From Prorocentrum cordatum (taxonomy: Eukaryota > Sar > Dinophyceae > Prorocentrales > Prorocentraceae), in contig CAUYUJ010012136.1 in NCBI GenBank assembly GCA_963575745.1, forward strand, positions 137,501 through 201,500: a DNA stretch of 64,000 nucleotides, read 5' to 3'. The stretch's first letter is position 1, and every line of letters begins with the position of its first letter. Positions 31,111 through 42,329 of the stretch are shown here, piece after piece. The notes beneath the pieces were generated by a model. That model did no database searches. It was not told the DNA's origin and saw only the letters and a list, made by a program, of their open reading frames with translations. A program made the translations under genes and the position numbers.

Positions 31111-31288
31111 TGGGCTTGGGCCGTTTGGCGGGGCTAGGGCGCCGTGCACCCCGGCCCCACGTTCATTGCGTTCGTCGTCAGCGTGCACCTGGTGGCGCCC
31201 CTCTGAGGCTCCGCCCTCCATGTTTTCCCCAGCCAGCCCGCTCCCGATTCGGTTGCGCGCCCCAGTCTGTCCGCACTTGCTCCGGATG

Positions 31289-31335
31289 CTGGTGCTTCTC
31301 CTCCTCCTCTTCCTCCTCCTCCTCCTCCTCTTTGT
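31289..31335 (+). repeat. (CTC)n tract
   Basis: CTCCTCCTC run downstream of the decayed coding fragment. Confidence 0.9.
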
Positions 31336-31339
31336 CCCC

Positions 31340-34300
31340 CCGTTGTGTACGCATGCTGGCTCGGGGTATTTCTTCAGCGGCGCCAGCGCACGGAGACCCT
31401 TGTTCCGCTGTCAACGGGCTGTTTTCGATCTGTTCACTGCTAGGGCCAGACATCCAACGCCCCCCCCGCCGCATGATCCCACACCCCATAGCCGCACGCA
31501 TGCTGCCCATGGAGGTTGGCAACGGCCCGGCACAGGTCAGCGGCATCTGTGCTTCGGTCGGAAAAGATTAAACGGCATGACTATAACCTTTTGACGGTCT
31601 GAGCGGAATTTTTGGATCGGCGTTGGGCACCCCTGGCGGCGCCGCCCCTGGGGCGCTCGGCGCTCCAGGGAGGGTTTCAGCGCAGACCCAAGAAGTCCAC
31701 GCGGACCGTTGGCAGTTTACGTTTACGCATCTTTTCTTGCTGTATATGGGCTTCATGGCCTCATGACTGAGGACCACGCGGACGCGGTGGACGCGGTGGG
31801 CTCCTGTAGCAACATCAGCACCCGGACCAGTAATGACGCCTCTGCTAGAGAGAAACTGAAGCAGCGCCTACCCAGGCAAGTTGATTTTCGAAGTCTGCAC
31901 CGCTTCACACGACATGTGCATTCGCAGTGTGCAGGTGCAGTCCCCCTTCGGTTTCGCTCATCGGTTTTTGGTTTGCCAGATGCGTCTGATCGTATTTGGA
32001 TGTCTTTTGGCTTCCCGTCTGGGCGCATTCGCGATGCGTTGCGCGCGTGCCTGCTGTGTGCCACCGACAGCTTTCATCCGGTTTTGTTCTGCTGAAGGGC
32101 TTTTGTCATTCCCCGGCGGAAGCATTGGACACATCGCCACCAGCCTCCCGATGGTGGGTGGCTTCGGCGATTTTGGGCGCAAGATCGCCCCGCGCTTGCC
32201 CCGGGACTTGCTGCGCAGGCTGCCATCGCCGCTGCCGCAGGTTCAACCGCGCTTGCCGCGGCGCCAACCGCTGCCGCCGCCGCATGAGGCGCTGCTTGTC
32301 CCCCCCTGGTCCATATCAGAACGGCTATGTCTGGGTGGTCAAACGTCAGTTAAACGTTTAACCGACGAACATTTGCATAGCCGGTCCAGTTTTGCTGTTG
32401 TAAACAAGTTCGCGATGAATTTTGATCAGAGTTGGCGCTCTTCAGCGAGCCCCATTCTTCCCGAGTGATATCTATCGCGCGAGGTTGCCGGATGGTGGCG
32501 TTGCGAGACGGGAGGCGGCAAACCATTGAGCCCAACGTTCGACCGCGGCAGTTCTCCCCCTCCGCGCCGGGGCGCAGAGTTTCGCGCGCTCTTCGAGAAG
32601 TTTGCGGCATACCAAATGCGCGGCTTTCGAGTGATCCCCCTCCTGTCACTTTGCCGCGGGCATGTGCATTATGCATCCCGCCTTGCCGTGGCCAATGCAA
32701 AGGCGGACGCGCGCGCCGCGTATGTAAGTTGCTCCGAGCTTGCGCGACTTCTAGCCATTCTGCGTCTACGTCATAGAATTCCCAACGCGAGCAATTTGCA
32801 TTGGCGCGCCACGGCGGCGCGCGCGCCGCCTGCGACGCGCGCCTTGGGAATTTGCGGGGTGGAAGTTGGGCGGGGGCGCGCTGTGCCAGTGATATAATTA
32901 TGTCGGGGCGGTCCGCATGGGCGTCGGCTGGCGGGCCCCGAAGCAGGGCTGGGCCGCGCCGCCGCGGGCCCGGCGGTTCCCGCCCGCGTCGTGCTGAGTG
33001 GCCATGCAGGATGGGCCGCGGGCGCGGCGGGCCGCGCCCTGATGGCACCCGCCTCTGCCGCGTTGCCGCTGCCAGCCAGGCCCCGCAGGGCCCGTCTGCC
33101 GACGTCTAACGCGGCGTGGGGCTCCGCCGCGGCGTCCGAACAAGTGCCGGCCTGGGCCGCCGCGCGAGCGGCGGCCCCCGCCTCTCCCGCCCGACGGTTC
33201 CCCATGCAGCATGGGGGCCAGAGCCGCGATGGGCCGCGGCGGCCGCTGCAGCATCCGCGCTGCGTCTCCGCGCGGGACGGGGCGGGCCCGCCGCGCGAGC
33301 GGCGCCCCCACCCCGCAGCGCGGATGCGCCTGGCATGGGCCCGGGACGCCGCGCGAACGCGGGGGCCCTGGCCTTGTCCCGCGCTGCGGCCTCCAGAGGG
33401 CGCGAAAAATTGACCGCTGCATTTTCCCGCGCGGCGCTGTCTCGATGAGGCGGTTCACCAGGCCGCGGCGACTAAGCAAGAGGTTGAGTTCCCAAGATGG
33501 CGTTTGTCAGTGCCGGAGCATCACTCTCGTTCCCATTTGCGGCGCTTTCCCGGCGAATCGCTCTATCGGGGCCAGAGCGACGCGGCCCCATGAACACATG
33601 GTTGAGCGCCGCGCTGCGCGCCAATGGGGGCGCATCGCGGGCGGTCGTCAGCCTCGACGGCCCGCCCGCGAGGTCAAGGGGGGGCGTCGTCGACCCAAGG
33701 GGGTACTTCAACCCCCGTGGTCAAGCGGAAAGCACGTCGACCCCCTCTGCCAGGGGAGGGCACCAATCCCCGCTGTCGACGGCGACCAACGACCAACGGC
33801 CGACGTCGAGCGCCCGCGTGCGACGTCGCGCGGGGGCGCCAGCTGGGCCGTCCGACATCGACACGTTTCCTGAGATCGGTTCGCAGGAACGGAGCGCGCT
33901 CGTGCAGTCGCCGGCGACAGGTGCAAGTCCAGTCGTTCTGGCGCCCAGGCACGGCAGGGGCCCTCGTTGCGCCGCTGCTTTGCAGCCGCGCATCATGGCC
34001 GGGGGCGCGCGCCGATCGCGCTCCGATCGGCGCGTGGGGCGGCGCCGCTTGGGCCGACCGTGGGGCCCGAGGCCCCCGCTGTCGCGACGCCCGCGCGCGC
34101 CGCTCAGCCGAGGTCGAGGGTTTCGCGCCCCTGGGCGACGACCGTCCGTTGGTCAGACGGCTCGACGACGCCAGAGGGCGCTGCCGAGTCTGCGGCGGGG
34201 GGGGGGGGGCGCGCGGGCGCTGCGCGACGAGCGCGGCCGAGGCCGCGGCGCGATGTCTCACGTGAGGCCCGCCGCTGTCCACCCAGGGGCCACGCGCTCG

Positions 34301-34390
34301 AGGACCCTCTCGACTGTGGGGCGCGTGATCGCGGGCTGGGAGCAGCACGGCGGCGACCCTCTGCGCTGACTTGACGCGCGGGCGCGGGGC
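31340..34390. other. No recognisable gene
   Basis: Three kilobases with overlapping Arg/Ala/Pro-rich frames, most extreme in GC between 32.8 and 34.3 kb. A plus frame at 32526-32897 and a minus frame at 32350-33048 look no better than chance by eye. Confidence 0.45.
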
Positions 34391-34399
34391 CGGTAGATC

Positions 34400-35231
34400 G
34401 GCTTGGCGGACCGCGCCTACATCGAGATGAAGTGCCCGCTGATCCCCGCCCTCTACGCGGGAGGCGCGCGACCAGGCCAATCTGGCGAGCGCGGCGAGCA
34501 TTGGGGTTCAGCGCAGGAGGGCGTCGCAGATAGTGGAGGCCCATGCGGGCGGCCCTACCATGGCCCCGGAGCGAGGCGGTCTCTGGCGCTGCGCGGGCGC
34601 AGCAGGCCCGATGGGCGCCCTCGACCCAGCCTCGGGGACAGCCGTCTTCCGGAAGGACGAAGTGGTGATGGGCCTGGGGGGCCGCAAGAGCTGGGGCGCC
34701 GGGGCGCCGGGGCCCCGTTGCCGATCCCCTTCGCGGTCGAGGCAGGTGAGGGGCCCCATAGCGGCGGGGCTGCTGGCGAGGGTGCTGGGCGCGGCGGCGG
34801 TCGCGACGGCGGGCGAGGAGCAGCTGCGCAAGCGCGGAGCCAAGGATAACAGCAAGATGCAGCAGCAAGCCCTGGACCACGAATGCTGGCGGTCCAGCGC
34901 GGACATCCCAGACGATTCGCATGTGGCGCAAGACTCTGGCCCAGCTTGGGGCGCATGGTTCAAAGGTCTGGCGTGTATATTCAAGGCGTCGTTCGCCGTG
35001 CTTCAACGGCTGGCAGACGCATCAGCAACTCGAGCCAATCGAGCTAGAGGTCGTGCCCTCATTCAATCAACGATGGAGCTTCGCGAGTGGGCTACGACCA
35101 CTGAAGCAGCATTGATTTTATTTCGCAGTCTCCGAGGGGCACCTGAGCCGAGCTCGGATATCACTCCTGCCGAAAAGGACACGTTGTATCACCGCGCTGA
35201 TGCGGTGGGCCACCAGGCAGAGCTTCTTTGA
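34400..35231 (+). pseudogene. Decayed coding fragment of a repetitive protein family
   Basis: The plus strand reads ADRAYIEMKCPLIPALYAG from about 34406. After a frame change it reads DQANLASAASIGVQRR and QIVEAHAGGPTMAPERGG near 34470-34580. It continues in the 232-codon frame 34533-35231 with Gly/Arg-rich and helical segments. The first motif block resembles a segment I recall from abundant dinoflagellate repetitive ORFs, but I cannot verify that here. The frame break argues for a remnant. Confidence 0.3.
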
Positions 35232-36690
35232 GAAATCATGGCCGCCAAACACAATTGATCGCAGTAGGGCATTCGATTTCTTGGTGCATACGTCTCGACG
35301 CCAGAATTGAACAGTTGCTTGGGATCACGGCGGAGGAGGCGAAAGCCGGGCGTGGATCTGACAGGTTGACGCCTGATCGGTCAGCGCCTGCCGAGTGAAA
35401 GGTCGGCGAGAGTCAGCAGACGTTCTCAATCATAGCAAGCGAGATTTGACATGTCCATGGTCGCTGGCGGGGTGTTACCCAAAAAGCAAACTGCACATAA
35501 TATCCTTGGACATTCGCGCATGAAGTGCAGGATCTTGGCGATGATCAGAGAGCGGCTGCCAATCCGTGGGCAGCTGCTGATGGGGCGAGATGAGGCGCGG
35601 CGCCAGTTGGCAATTCGGTCTTGCGCGAGGCGTTTCTCACAACCCTTCATGCAGAAGTCTGCGGTGATCCCAAGATCACGTATGCACTTGCAATCATGGA
35701 TATCCAGTCGATCATTTCACGACACAGTACGTTGGGAAGAATTAGCAGAGTTAGATATGGCTTCAATTGTCCCCCCAGCGGCTTTGGCGTTGGAGCTACA
35801 GTCGCGCGCGTCAGCGCGCGCACTTGCGCAACTCGTCTCTACATCGCCCGAATGTCAGGTTGCGCGATCCATTTTAAAACGGCGTGCTTAATGGAACGCG
35901 ACGTGGCAGATGTTGCACGCGTTTCATTCTTCGGCTGTTGACCACAGCCCATCCATCAACGACGGCACGCACGCGGTCGAATGGTCTCAGCAGGTCCACG
36001 GTGGGATCGGGGCACCGCGCGTTCCGTGCCATGGTCCGATCCATATCAGATGCCTCGCTTTTTCTTGGCCCGAACGAAGTTGGCAGCGTCTCCGAAAAAT
36101 GGTGCTGCTGATGCCCATTCGCATGCTAGCAGAGGCGATTGCGGCGGCTCTGCGCAAGAACGGTCAAGTTGCAACCGGTTTTTCAGTTTCCAATTTTTTG
36201 GGGTTGATTTGGCGGCAGGCAAGAGATTGGGCAGATCCGCCGCCGCGCCTAGATTACGCATTGGGCACGGTCAGCCACGCAGTACAGGGTAACGCCGAAA
36301 TGTCGAAGTTGGAGAGTGTCAGTGCGCAAACGGTGGCACACTATGGCCACCAACCGTTCGGTTCATTTGGTTGTTGCTCGCAACGTTTACGGCGGCGTCC
36401 GGCATCGGCGCGTGGAACCAGCAAGCGTGGAAGGCGCATTGCCACAGCGCTGGGCCTGTGGACGCCCGATCAGGACCCCGCCATCAAGTTAGGCCGCGAA
36501 AGCCTCGCTGAGTGGCTGAAGTCATGGACGACGGATAGCGGCACAAGAGCTTCAGTGGCCAAACTTGGGCCGCAAGTGGTTGGCGAAATTTTAGTGTTGG
36601 ACAGCGCTTATGAGGCCTCGACACATTCGATGGCCCGTGGGTGCAGTTATCACTGTGCTCTTACATAACGAAATGGGTCCCTGCGCACCA
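35232..36690 (+). other. Possible degraded retroelement body
   Basis: Plus-strand frames of 146 and 252 codons (35451-35891 and 35910-36668) have mixed, protein-like composition and lie directly upstream of RNase H remains. No reverse transcriptase motif was found in them. Confidence 0.3.
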
Positions 36691-36699
36691 TCGCATTCA

Positions 36700-37170
36700 A
36701 AACGGGTGCGATGGTGCGCACCTGGTGATGGGAGCCTGGGTAGAGGCACGAGTGAGGAACCAATTTGCATTTGTGGCGACGTCAGTGGGGGCCCTGATTC
36801 GAGAAAGCCTACCCAACGCAGGGTAGGAATGGCGACCGTCTGGGTAACAACAAGTAAGATGGCGTTGCCGGGAAAGAGACAGATTGCGTTCCGCGGTGAA
36901 TTGGCGGCCCTCGAGGCTGCGATATGCATGGCGAGTGGACGCTTGATACATGCCACGGATGGGAGAAAAACAATATATTAGCCCGCGTGCGGCCGCTAAT
37001 GATATCGATTTGTGGGCCACGATCGTCCGACATCTGCACGGCACGGACCGAGCGCTACACATTGTCGTTCTTTTTATCAGTTCACATCTCACAAATGACG
37101 AACCAGGGGAGCAAAGATCCCACTCTGGATCCTTGGATGATTCAGGGAACCAGGTTGGCAGACACTGCCG
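36700..37170 (+). pseudogene. LINE RNase H remnant, frameshifted
   Basis: Pieces of an RNase HI-like domain are spread over at least three frames. ICGDVSGGPDSRKPTQRRVG and RGELAALEAAI (Glu motif) lie at about 36760-36930. NDIDLWATIVRHLHG and VVLFISSHLT are near 36996-37090. DPWMIQGTRLADTAAGE is near 37125-37180. This order (acidic start, Glu helix, late SHLT, final LAD) follows the LINE RNase H layout, so the stretch is read as the 3' end of a dead plus-strand LINE. The absence of a single frame excludes function. Confidence 0.5.
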
Positions 37171-37960
37171 CTGGAGAAATAACTCTAACCGGCAGAACCC
37201 GCATCGCTCGCGCCGAACGCAAAACAGTTTTGATTCGAAAAAGATGTTTGCATGCTCATGCGGATGCGATTGCGGCCGATCTTCTGCAAAATTCGGAACG
37301 CAGGAACAGAATCATCGGTTCCATCCTGCGCCCAAGGTCGCGGCACAATGCTGTTCGGAGCGCGCTCTGCGGCCAGAGGTTTACAGTCTGTCATGGATCG
37401 GCCATGCCTTCTTGTAGGCTGGTTGGGGTCCCTTTGTTTCAAGCTGGAGTCCGTCGGCGGAACCCTTTTTTAAGGTTCCTGCCCATACATTGTGCTGGGG
37501 TGTGAATTCGCAGCTCACACAAGCCTTTTTATCACACCGACTTGGAGTTGTGATGGTGCATTGTTTGTGGTTACCTTGCCAGCTTTCAACTCAGTTCGTT
37601 GAAAACGGCGAGTGTGCCGGGAGCCCCACGGACACCACTCGAGAAGACGTGTCCAGGATTGAGTCGGGGTTCTGGCCAAATGTGCTCTCTCGGCGAAAGA
37701 GGATTGCTAGAGGCCTCGACACGCAATAATTCATTTTTAACTCTTCGCGTTTTATCTATTTCCATTTCCATGTCCGCCCCCTGCTTCGCCGCCACGGCTC
37801 CACAGGCTCCCAATCGGGACGAGCATCCCCTGAGGGGACCCCGAAGCGGCCGATGCCGTCGGCGCCGTCCTCTTGACTCTTGATCCCCTCCCTCGTCGTC
37901 ACGCAGTCTCCCTCCTCGGGTCTCCCTCTTCCCTCCTCCCATGATTCCACTCTCCTCTTC
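37171..37960. other. No recognisable gene
   Basis: Low-information sequence downstream of the RNase H remnant. It contains a 193-codon plus frame that is a continuation artefact. Confidence 0.45.
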
Positions 37961-37961
37961 C

Positions 37962-38062
37962 TGCCTTCTGTTGCTCCTCGTCCTCGTCCTCCTCCCCCTC
38001 CTCCTCCTCCTCCTCCTCCTCCTCCTCCTCCTCCTCCTCCTCCTCCTCCTCCTCCTACCTCT
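37962..38062 (+). repeat. (CTC)n tract
   Basis: About 100 bp of CTC/GTC triplets. A second CTC/TTC tract is at 38490-38560, just beyond the 3' end of LINE-1. 38063-38489 shows no gene. Confidence 0.95.
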
Positions 38063-38600
38063 TCTTTCTCCATCTTCACTTCGCCCCCCCCAGGTCTCCA
38101 CCGCGACCTCGGTCACCCACGAGCGCTTCGCGCAGAGCGACGCGGGGCGGCTGACAGCGGCCCTGGAACTCGTGCGGGAGCGGGGCTCGCACGAGGCGTG
38201 GCGCGGAGCCGTCGCCTGCCGCCTGCCGCCCGCCGCCCGTCGCCCGTCGCCCGTCGCCCGTCGCCGTGCCTCTCAGCAGGGAGGGCGGGCAGGTTCAAGT
38301 TTCGGGGTTCGGGGAGTTGTTTTTATATATTTGTTGCTCTGCCTCTCGCGGCCGTTTTCGGGGCCCGGGGCCGTCAGAAGCGGATCCGGAGTGAGACACT
38401 GCACAACTTGATCATCCCTGGCCTCCTCGTCTCTTCGTTCTGCCGTTCATCCCTCGTCTCTCCCCCCTCTTCTGCTGCTGCTGCGGCTCCTCCTCCTCCT
38501 CCTCCTCCTTCTCCTCCTCCGCATTCTCCTCCTCCTCCTCTTCTTCTTCTTCTTCCTCTGCTACCCTTGAAGCCCTACGCGGGCTGGGGGACTCCAACTC

Positions 38601-39734
38601 TCACGGGTTGTACAACATCACATTCCTAGGCCTCCGTGGCCCCTGCTGAAAAGCTTGCGCCATTCTCACACGCGCAATTCTCACAGTGTTGGCTCTCGCA
38701 ACGTAGCACCACCACTTCTTGACCTCTCGCAGACCAATGTTCTTATATAAGAACCGCGTGCACTCTTCGAGTGCAATGGCCTCGGCTGTGAATGAAGATA
38801 TGTAGTAAGGCATGAATGTCCCTTCCAATGCGATCGGCTTGAATAGCCACTGCCCTTCAACAACCATGCCCGCCTCTATCATCCAAGCTGATGCCGAGCA
38901 AGAATGCGCCCGAGATCCACCGTCTGAGTGGGCAACCAGATGGCACGACTCAACGCTATGACCGGGAAAAGGCCAGTCGAATTCTTGAATCCAGGTGCGT
39001 CCAGTGTCCATGGTATAATTCGCGAGAAAATCTGCCACTACATTCAGCTCGCGTCTGTGCCAGACCACAGGATCTCTCCACGGGCGAGGCGGCGACCACC
39101 CAGCATCTAGCACCGAATGTAAGTTATCGCAAATTCTACGGAACACGGGCTCAAGAGAATCATCGGCCAAAGGGCATAAACCCATCGACACCCGTTGCAA
39201 CGGCTGACAATCCACTACGAACGCAAAAGAGCCACGAAATTGTCCCCAGTCGTAGTCGACCTCCGGGCCGTCGACGGCGTGGTCCCGCGGGCGGACTTGT
39301 AAATCCACGATCCGTGCCTTCTTGGCGACTCGCTCGCGGGGATCTTGCTGCGACTGCGCAGGAGGCGCCGGCAGACCCCATTTCTGGCAGACAGTCTCGA
39401 CGAAAATAGGCAGACGTTCCATCCAAGCCTGCTTGGACGGGCAACTGTCGCGCATCGCCCGCCACTCGGTGCCGAAAGCGGCCACAAATAGATCCTCGAA
39501 AGCTGCTGGATGTCCGGATGTCGCCTGCGTGAGCCCTAAGGTCCGTCGGATTTTCCACGGAGCTTGCCGCGCGCCGTCCCACCAAGAGGCATCCCGGAAC
39601 GATCGAAGTTGTTGCAAGTGCGCACTGAACTGTGAGTGGGGCAGGTGCCGCTCCCTCCACGCCCCCTTTGTAAACTTCGGTCAAAATGCGGTGATGTAGC
39701 AGATTATGCTTGAATTTGCAGCTAAATTCCTGAA
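38601..39734 (-). pseudogene. LINE-1 3' region with RNase H-like segments
   Basis: Downstream of the RT frame the reading moves through other frames. RRRPGEGNLEYKSRSALLIQ and LHHRILTEVYKG lie near 39790-39670. It then enters a 338-codon frame ending at 38601. Within that frame, FAFVVDCQPLQRVSMG (Asp136) and HRRELNVVADFLAN (Asp196) resemble the second half of RNase H. They precede HLVAHSDGGSR (Asp232) and SSFTAEAIALEECTRFLY (Glu280), which resemble the first half. The order is thus swapped relative to standard RNase H, or two partial copies sit side by side. Frameshifts and two in-frame TGA codons between the RT and this part mark the copy as inactive. Confidence 0.6.
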
Positions 39735-42326
39735 TCAACAGGGCGCTTCGGCTTTTGTACTCCAGATTCCCTTCCCCAGGTCGGCGACGCAACCGGAGGA
39801 CTTTTCTGAGCCACTATCGTTCCCACCGCAATGACTCCAACAGCGTCTGCTTGCAAAGATGCCACGACCCCGCGCCAAACAGTGCGGAAGCGGCAGGTCC
39901 GGAATTCCATGCTCTCCATTTCTCTGGGCGGGTCGCGGCTCCACAAAAAAAGCGCTAGCATTTGCCCAATAACAGCCTTCCGCTTTAGACAGCCTGTGGT
40001 CGACGCTCCTCCGCGTGGAGCCTGTCAGATCCAGCATGTTTCCCAAGACCTCCATCTCCCGCACCCCGCGGAAGGTCCACTGGCTATCCCCCGCGTGCAC
40101 AGTGAAAGAAGCAGCGTCCGCACCACGTCCCACAAAGAGGTACTCCAGCGAGTTCGCCTTCCACGCAAGCTTGAAATCAACGATTCGAGCCGTCAGTTCG
40201 GTGCACATGGTACGATATTGGGCCATATCACTTGCAAACAAAAATATATTGTCAGCCCAAATAAGGTGTGTCAGCGCCCAGCCATCAGGCGACGCTCGAA
40301 AACCGAAGCCGCGAGCAACCCACTCTGCAGCAAGAGGTTCGATGATGCCGTCAAGGAAAACAGTGAACTCCTCAGGGGTCTCTGCACCGCCCTGCTTGCC
40401 GCCTCGCTCAAAATGGAATTGTTCAGTCTCGCCAGCCCCTGGAATGCAAAGGGAAGCATGGTAGCCAGAGAGCTCCCGAAGAAATCCGTAGACCAGCCGA
40501 GGATGTACACCTCGATCCAACATCATATTCGCAAGAAGCCCGTGATCAATGGAATCGAAAGCGGTTGCGACATCTTGACTCCCAACTATTAAAGGCAAGC
40601 CCCATCGGTGCGCTAAGTACAACACTTGGCGAGCCGTCGAAATAAGGTCTGCACTGCATAAACCTTTCTTGAAGCCGAGGCTGTACACCGCACTCTGTGG
40701 CAAACCCAGCCGAAATGGTCTAAGGATATTTCTGCAATACCACTTCTGCATGCAATCAAGCAACGAAATCCAACGGAACATATCGTACGAGTCCGCCTGG
40801 GCCGTCTTCTGGAGGCCATGGAAACAGATGTCCTTCCAGGTCGGGGGGTCCTCGGAGCTCACGTCCTGCAGCCGCTGCTGGAAGAGACGCCATATACGAA
40901 CGACGAGCTGGAAAGGCAGAGCCCTGTATACCTCCGGAGGGCAGCCATCGGCACCCGCGCTGGATCCTGGCTTGATGTTGCAACGCCCATGCAAGACATC
41001 ATAGAAGCTGAGAGTAGGAAACGAGCTACAATTCTCAGACAAGGCCCAAAGATGTTGAAGCTTAGTGTGTTGTGTTGCAAAATCGTTATCCTTGTTCCCG
41101 AAGCGTTTTCTTCGGAAATCCATGGCCTCTTGGAGCCGCGCCTGATGGTCAAACGAAGCCTCACCGCGGACCCGGAGTACGAGAGGAACAGGTCGTTCGG
41201 CCCGGCACGCTCGAACAGCTTGCAACTTACGCGTGCAACGCGCCCTCCTAGCAGCTTTCAGCGCTCGCCTTAGTTTGGTCACCGCCTGAACGTGTTCCTG
41301 CCCAGTGGATGAAGCAACCGCTCTGCGCGCCTCGTTTACAGGCGCATTCACCTGCTTGCATGCCTGGGTCAGCCGACTATGCTTGGTGGAGTGCGGAATC
41401 GCCCTTGCGGCTGTCAGAATATTATTTTGGAGGCCCCCCAAGGACGTGGCATTCAGCTCCGAACAGTGTTTGCGGAAGATGTCGAGGCTGGCATTATCGT
41501 CGGGTGTCCAGCCTGTCAAAGATGGCATGGCTAATCGTGCAGAGTGCTCGAAGACAACGGCTTCACTGATATTCACGTGACCTCCCACTAATCTATGATC
41601 AGACTTTTGGAACACCTTCTCGGCAAAATCCATGGGGCGCGCGTGACCCGAGACCCCAGAAGACACCGCTAGGAAATCGATTTGGGTGCGACGACCAATG
41701 CGTCGTTTACGCCCGCACGTCCAAAGAACCGCTGGTTCCCGGTTACTGTCAGCCTCACCAGGGGCACTAAATGTATTCAGCGCCCGCACACCCAAACATT
41801 CCATCCAATTCAAAACAACGCCGGCCATGGCAGACGAGTGAGAACAAGGAGCATCCAAGACATGATCTCCAGTCAAAGCTTCACGCCAAGCCGGCAACGT
41901 GGTATTGGCGTCCATGCCCACAATGATGTCACACGCATTCCCCAGCAATGTGTGTTTGATGTGTTGTACATATAAAGTGCTACCCTCGAAAACTGACTGC
42001 GCCCTCCCGTCCTCTTTCAAATGGTCCAGGATATGCGCAGAAATCAAAATTGTATTGCCCACCACGCACGCCGCCCAGTACGGCTGGAAGTGTAACGAAC
42101 GAATGGCAAAGCCACAGTCCGAGCCTTCCTTGCACAACACGGCGTGGGAGTGGTAGACAAATCCTGCACTAGGTCCCCATCTTGGCACCTCTTGTAGCAG
42201 TACAGCGGTATTCCCCATGCGAGAACGAAAAGTCCGTGCTATTTTTGATATCGCCGACTTTCTTTTCCTACAAGTGTTCCAAGTACTAATAGAGAATGCA
42301 CCTAATTCATGTCGAACTGCTGCCAC
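39735..42326 (-). CDS. LINE-1 ORF2: apurinic-type endonuclease and reverse transcriptase
   Basis: An 863-codon frame encoding non-LTR retrotransposon polymerase. Residues about 12-252 form an endonuclease/exonuclease/phosphatase fold with STWNT (Asn17), LLQE (Glu46), VGMDAN (Asp139, Asn141), QIDFLAVS (Asp217) and SDH (242-244), which would nick target DNA. The RT follows: GADGCPPEVY at about 458, motif A QDVATAFDSID (Asp585), motif B GGKQGG (642-647), and motif C WADN (690-693), where the usual second Asp is Asn. The listed first codon is GTG and no ATG is near. ORF1 ends two codons upstream in the same frame with a single TGA. After about residue 790 the frame no longer looks like protein, and conserved sequence resumes in other frames. 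Confidence 0.85.
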   Translation of the reverse strand: MAAVRHELGAFSISTWNTCRKRKSAISKIARTFRSRMGNTAVLLQEVPRWGPSAGFVYHSHAVLCKEGSDCGFAIRSLHFQPYWAACVVGNTILISAHILDHLKEDGRAQSVFEGSTLYVQHIKHTLLGNACDIIVGMDANTTLPAWREALTGDHVLDAPCSHSSAMAGVVLNWMECLGVRALNTFSAPGEADSNREPAVLWTCGRKRRIGRRTQIDFLAVSSGVSGHARPMDFAEKVFQKSDHRLVGGHVNISEAVVFEHSARLAMPSLTGWTPDDNASLDIFRKHCSELNATSLGGLQNNILTAARAIPHSTKHSRLTQACKQVNAPVNEARRAVASSTGQEHVQAVTKLRRALKAARRARCTRKLQAVRACRAERPVPLVLRVRGEASFDHQARLQEAMDFRRKRFGNKDNDFATQHTKLQHLWALSENCSSFPTLSFYDVLHGRCNIKPGSSAGADGCPPEVYRALPFQLVVRIWRLFQQRLQDVSSEDPPTWKDICFHGLQKTAQADSYDMFRWISLLDCMQKWYCRNILRPFRLGLPQSAVYSLGFKKGLCSADLISTARQVLYLAHRWGLPLIVGSQDVATAFDSIDHGLLANMMLDRGVHPRLVYGFLRELSGYHASLCIPGAGETEQFHFERGGKQGGAETPEEFTVFLDGIIEPLAAEWVARGFGFRASPDGWALTHLIWADNIFLFASDMAQYRTMCTELTARIVDFKLAWKANSLEYLFVGRGADAASFTVHAGDSQWTFRGVREMEVLGNMLDLTGSTRRSVDHRLSKAEGCYWANASAFFVEPRPAQRNGEHGIPDLPLPHCLARGRGIFASRRCWSHCGGNDSGSEKSSGCVADLGKGIWSTKAEAPC

Positions 42327-42329
42327 AGC

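Noticed and set aside
32350-34501. Long Arg/Ala/Pro ORFs on both strands
   Set aside because: GC above the level where stops are expected makes long frames in all registers; no motif supports any of them.
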